Below, in pieces: positions 62,320-64,000 of a stretch of DNA of 64,000 bases. Numbering within the stretch: the first letter of the stretch is position 1; every line of letters begins with the position of its first letter. The notes beneath the pieces are model-generated. The model searched no databases. It saw nothing but the letters and a program-made list of their open reading frames with translations, and was not told the DNA's origin. A program made the translations under genes and the position numbers. This DNA comes from Stieleria varia (GTDB taxonomy: Bacteria > Planctomycetota > Planctomycetia > Pirellulales > Pirellulaceae), in NCBI RefSeq assembly GCF_038443385.1, contig NZ_CP151726.1, positions 7,378,001 through 7,442,000 of the forward strand. The letters run 5' to 3'.

Positions 62320-62446
62320 ACACGTTTGCACAAAACGGTTTGCGCGGATTAGCACGAAAACAGTGTGCGCATATCAGCCGCCACGCGATAGCGTCCGGTT
62401 CTCACGCCTATAGTTAGGAACCGGACGCTATCGCGTTGCGGCTGAT
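62320..62446. repeat. Repeat family B (MITE-like hairpin), copy 2
   Basis: Inverted copy of the 2367-2497 element: a flank with CGTTTGCACAAAACGGTTTG, then the hairpin 62373-62446 (arms ATCAGCCGCCACGCGATAGC and its complement) around CACGCCTATAGTTAGG. It lies in the 395-bp gene-free gap before bioD. Confidence 0.82.
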
Positions 62447-62615
62447 GAATAATCCGGACTAGAGACTAGAGAGGCAAAGTCGAGTGAATGTCGCTCGATT
62501 TTCCAAATCGATAGCGTGCTTCATCATACGGTCGGGCAAGTGGCAACCGCTGACCCACGGGCTCGCGGCGTGAATGCGTTTAGTGGATGGTTGATTTTAA
62601 GGGGCCGCACGCTAA

Positions 62616-62662
62616 CGACTCGGAGAGTCGAGCGACAATTGCGACTCGGAGAGTCGAGCGAC
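62616..62662. repeat. 21-bp direct repeat near the bioD 3' end
   Basis: CGACTCGGAGAGTCGAGCGAC occurs at 62616-62636 and 62642-62662, identical. Each copy contains the palindrome GACTCGGAGAGTC. Placed 17 bp beyond the bioD stop, it might terminate that transcript. Confidence 0.8.
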
Positions 62663-62678
62663 GATGGCGACACATCGT

Positions 62679-63425
62679 TCAGGCAAACCACTTCTCGATG
62701 GCACCGATGATATTGTCGGGCAAGGTCGTTTGTTGGTAATCAACCGTGCCGAGGAACTCGACGTTACTGTATCGTCGGATTTGCTCTGCGTTGCCTGTGC
62801 ATGACGAGTCGGTGGTTGATTGCACGGCATTGAGCAGTAACCCTGACACCTCGCAGCCCAGCTGCTGTGCTGCCAGACAGGTGGCGAGGGATTGATGAAT
62901 GGTTCCCAGGCGGTTGGCCGCAACGACCAGGAGTTTCGGTTGGCCCAGCTGACGATAGAGATCGATATTCAGCAGCCCGTCTGCCAGAGGGCTCATGAAT
63001 CCACCGGCTCCTTCGACGATCAACCAGTCGTACCCGGAACGCCATTTGGCTGCACCATCGACCAACAACTTGGCGTCAACCTCGCGGTTTTCGGCTGCCG
63101 CTGCGGCGGGTGGGGCGACCGGCAGGGCAAACCGTTGAGGGCAAACGTCGTCCAATCGCCTGGGCATGCCAGCCGCTCGCCACAATTCAAAGGCATCGGT
63201 GGCAACCATTCCCCCAGAATCCCCGGACTGACCTGGATTCAGTTCCGGTTGACCGTCCACCATCATGATCGTAGCCGGGATACAACCGCTGGCTACTGGC
63301 TTGTACACTCCTACTCGCTGGCATTTTCCGACGAGCGTGCGAGCTAGCAGGGAAGCCACGTAGGTTTTGCCGACGTCGGTGTCCGTGCCCGTTACAAAAA
63401 CGGTTTTTGTCGGATGCGTCTCCAT
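62679..63425 (-). CDS. bioD: Dethiobiotin synthetase
   Basis: Converts diaminopelargonate, CO2 and ATP to dethiobiotin. The 248-residue product has the P-loop VTGTDTDVGKTYVASLLAR, the substrate Lys in VGVYKPVASG, and the catalytic-loop motif VEGAGGFMSPL, then VVAANRLGTIHQSL. The middle part has a short Ala-rich insert (VAPPAAAAAENREV). No other bio gene is adjacent. It is divergent from the amidase gene, with only 32 bp between the two starts, so promoters must overlap. Confidence 0.95.
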   Translation of the reverse strand: METHPTKTVFVTGTDTDVGKTYVASLLARTLVGKCQRVGVYKPVASGCIPATIMMVDGQPELNPGQSGDSGGMVATDAFELWRAAGMPRRLDDVCPQRFALPVAPPAAAAAENREVDAKLLVDGAAKWRSGYDWLIVEGAGGFMSPLADGLLNIDLYRQLGQPKLLVVAANRLGTIHQSLATCLAAQQLGCEVSGLLLNAVQSTTDSSCTGNAEQIRRYSNVEFLGTVDYQQTTLPDNIIGAIEKWFA

Positions 63426-63457
63426 TGTTTTATTGATTGCTCAAAAGGGAAAGAAAA

Positions 63458-64000
63458 GTGACAAGAACGGTTCGCTTGGCATTGCTACAGATGCGGTACG
63501 CAGGATCGCGAGACAAGACATTGGAAGCGACCGAGCGGCTGATTCGCGAGGCGACCCAGGGAGACTCTGGCGCACAAGTCATTTGTTTGCAAGAACTCTT
63601 TTGCGACGCTTATCCTTGCCAAACGGAGGACCACTGTCGATTTGACGATGCGATGCCGTTGGACGGCCCCGTGATCCAGATGATGGCTGGACTGGCTCGC
63701 GAATTGGCCATCGTGATTGTTGTTCCGATCTTCGAAAAGAGGGCGGCTGGCGTGTACCACAACACGGTCGTCGTCGTGGACGCCGATGGCAGCGTTGCGG
63801 GGACATACCGCAAGATGCACATCCCGGACGACCCGCTGTACTACGAAAAATTTTATTTCGCCCCCGGCGATCTCGGTTTCAAACCGATCCAAACGCGATA
63901 CGCAAAACTGGGTGTAGGCATTTGCTGGGACCAATGGTTTCCCGAAACCGCGCGGCTGCTGTCGCTGGCCGGTGCGGAGATCCTATTGTTTCCCACGGCG
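63458..64000 (+). CDS. aguB: N-carbamoylputrescine amidase-like carbon-nitrogen hydrolase (5' part)
   Basis: The first 181 residues of a nitrilase-family amidase, running off the window without a stop. The catalytic triad is visible: Glu in CLQELF, Lys in TYRKMHIPDDP and Cys in GVGICWDQWFPE. The stretches YYEKFYFAPGD and CWDQWFPETARL match N-carbamoylputrescine amidase of the agmatine-to-putrescine route more than other nitrilases. Start GTG 63458 has AAAAGGGAAAG upstream. The partner agmatine deiminase (aguA) is often next to it and may lie beyond the window. Confidence 0.9.
   Translation, partial: MTRTVRLALLQMRYAGSRDKTLEATERLIREATQGDSGAQVICLQELFCDAYPCQTEDHCRFDDAMPLDGPVIQMMAGLARELAIVIVVPIFEKRAAGVYHNTVVVVDADGSVAGTYRKMHIPDDPLYYEKFYFAPGDLGFKPIQTRYAKLGVGICWDQWFPETARLLSLAGAEILLFPTA

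Overview
The window looks like a chromosomal segment of a planctomycete, most likely a Rhodopirellula-like member of the Pirellulaceae. The evidence is the gene content rather than any database hit: Ser/Thr kinases fused to WD40 repeats and paired with an ECF sigma factor, a CHAT/STAND/WD40 giant, exported enzymes and many lipoproteins of unknown role, membrane proteins with an MRFxxR(T/S)L N-terminus, and many palindromic extragenic repeats. GC content is moderate. No rRNA, CRISPR array or replication origin was seen. One tRNA (Leu, UAG) is present.

Layout. 0-2.7 kb: coaD, an exported beta-helix protein and a repeat-rich gap. 2.7-13.4 kb, minus strand: rarA, then an Hsp90-like ATPase, a TPR protein with an acidic tail and a 1448-aa CHAT protease/nSTAND/WD40 protein; the last three are the best candidate for an undescribed conflict or stress-sensing system. 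13.4-16 kb: a DUF1499 protein, an IS4-family element with 65-bp inverted repeats, and a 29-residue basic protein followed by a terminator. 16.3-23.1 kb: proB, purF, tRNA-Leu and the classic rplY-pth-rpsF-ssb-rplI operon. 23.6-36.5 kb: housekeeping and membrane genes (PhnP-like hydrolase, DUF485/ActP-type symporter pair, lipoprotein, xylulokinase, a frameshifted DUF533 gene, DUF937, DEAD-box helicase, cold-shock protein, a Ser/Thr kinase, a frameshifted DUF2306 gene).

36.6-44.2 kb is a same-strand signalling cluster: ECF sigma factor, transmembrane Ser/Thr kinase with a WD40 sensor, a double-FHA protein, a double-FHA protein with a membrane segment and an apparently dead trypsin-like domain, and a secreted helical protein. 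44.2-52.5 kb is a decayed accessory region: an epimerase remnant, orphan lipoproteins and small membrane proteins, a tyrosine recombinase remnant, a truncated REP-associated tyrosine transposase, a duplicated block of about 460 bp, and at least seven copies of a purine-rich REP-like repeat. In two places the repeat appears to have become part of a gene end.

52.5-58.5 kb is a heavy-metal efflux set: a Cys-rich exported protein, a CusB-like adaptor, a CusA/CzcA-like RND pump and a His/Cys-rich lipoprotein. The adaptor and the lipoprotein share an unusual WCxxHGVPExxCxxC motif. 58.5-64 kb: an exported methyltransferase, a MuiA-like DUF4139 protein, a secreted protein of unknown role, bioD and the 5' part of an aguB-like amidase that runs off the window.

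All homology statements come from reading motifs by eye. No searches were run.
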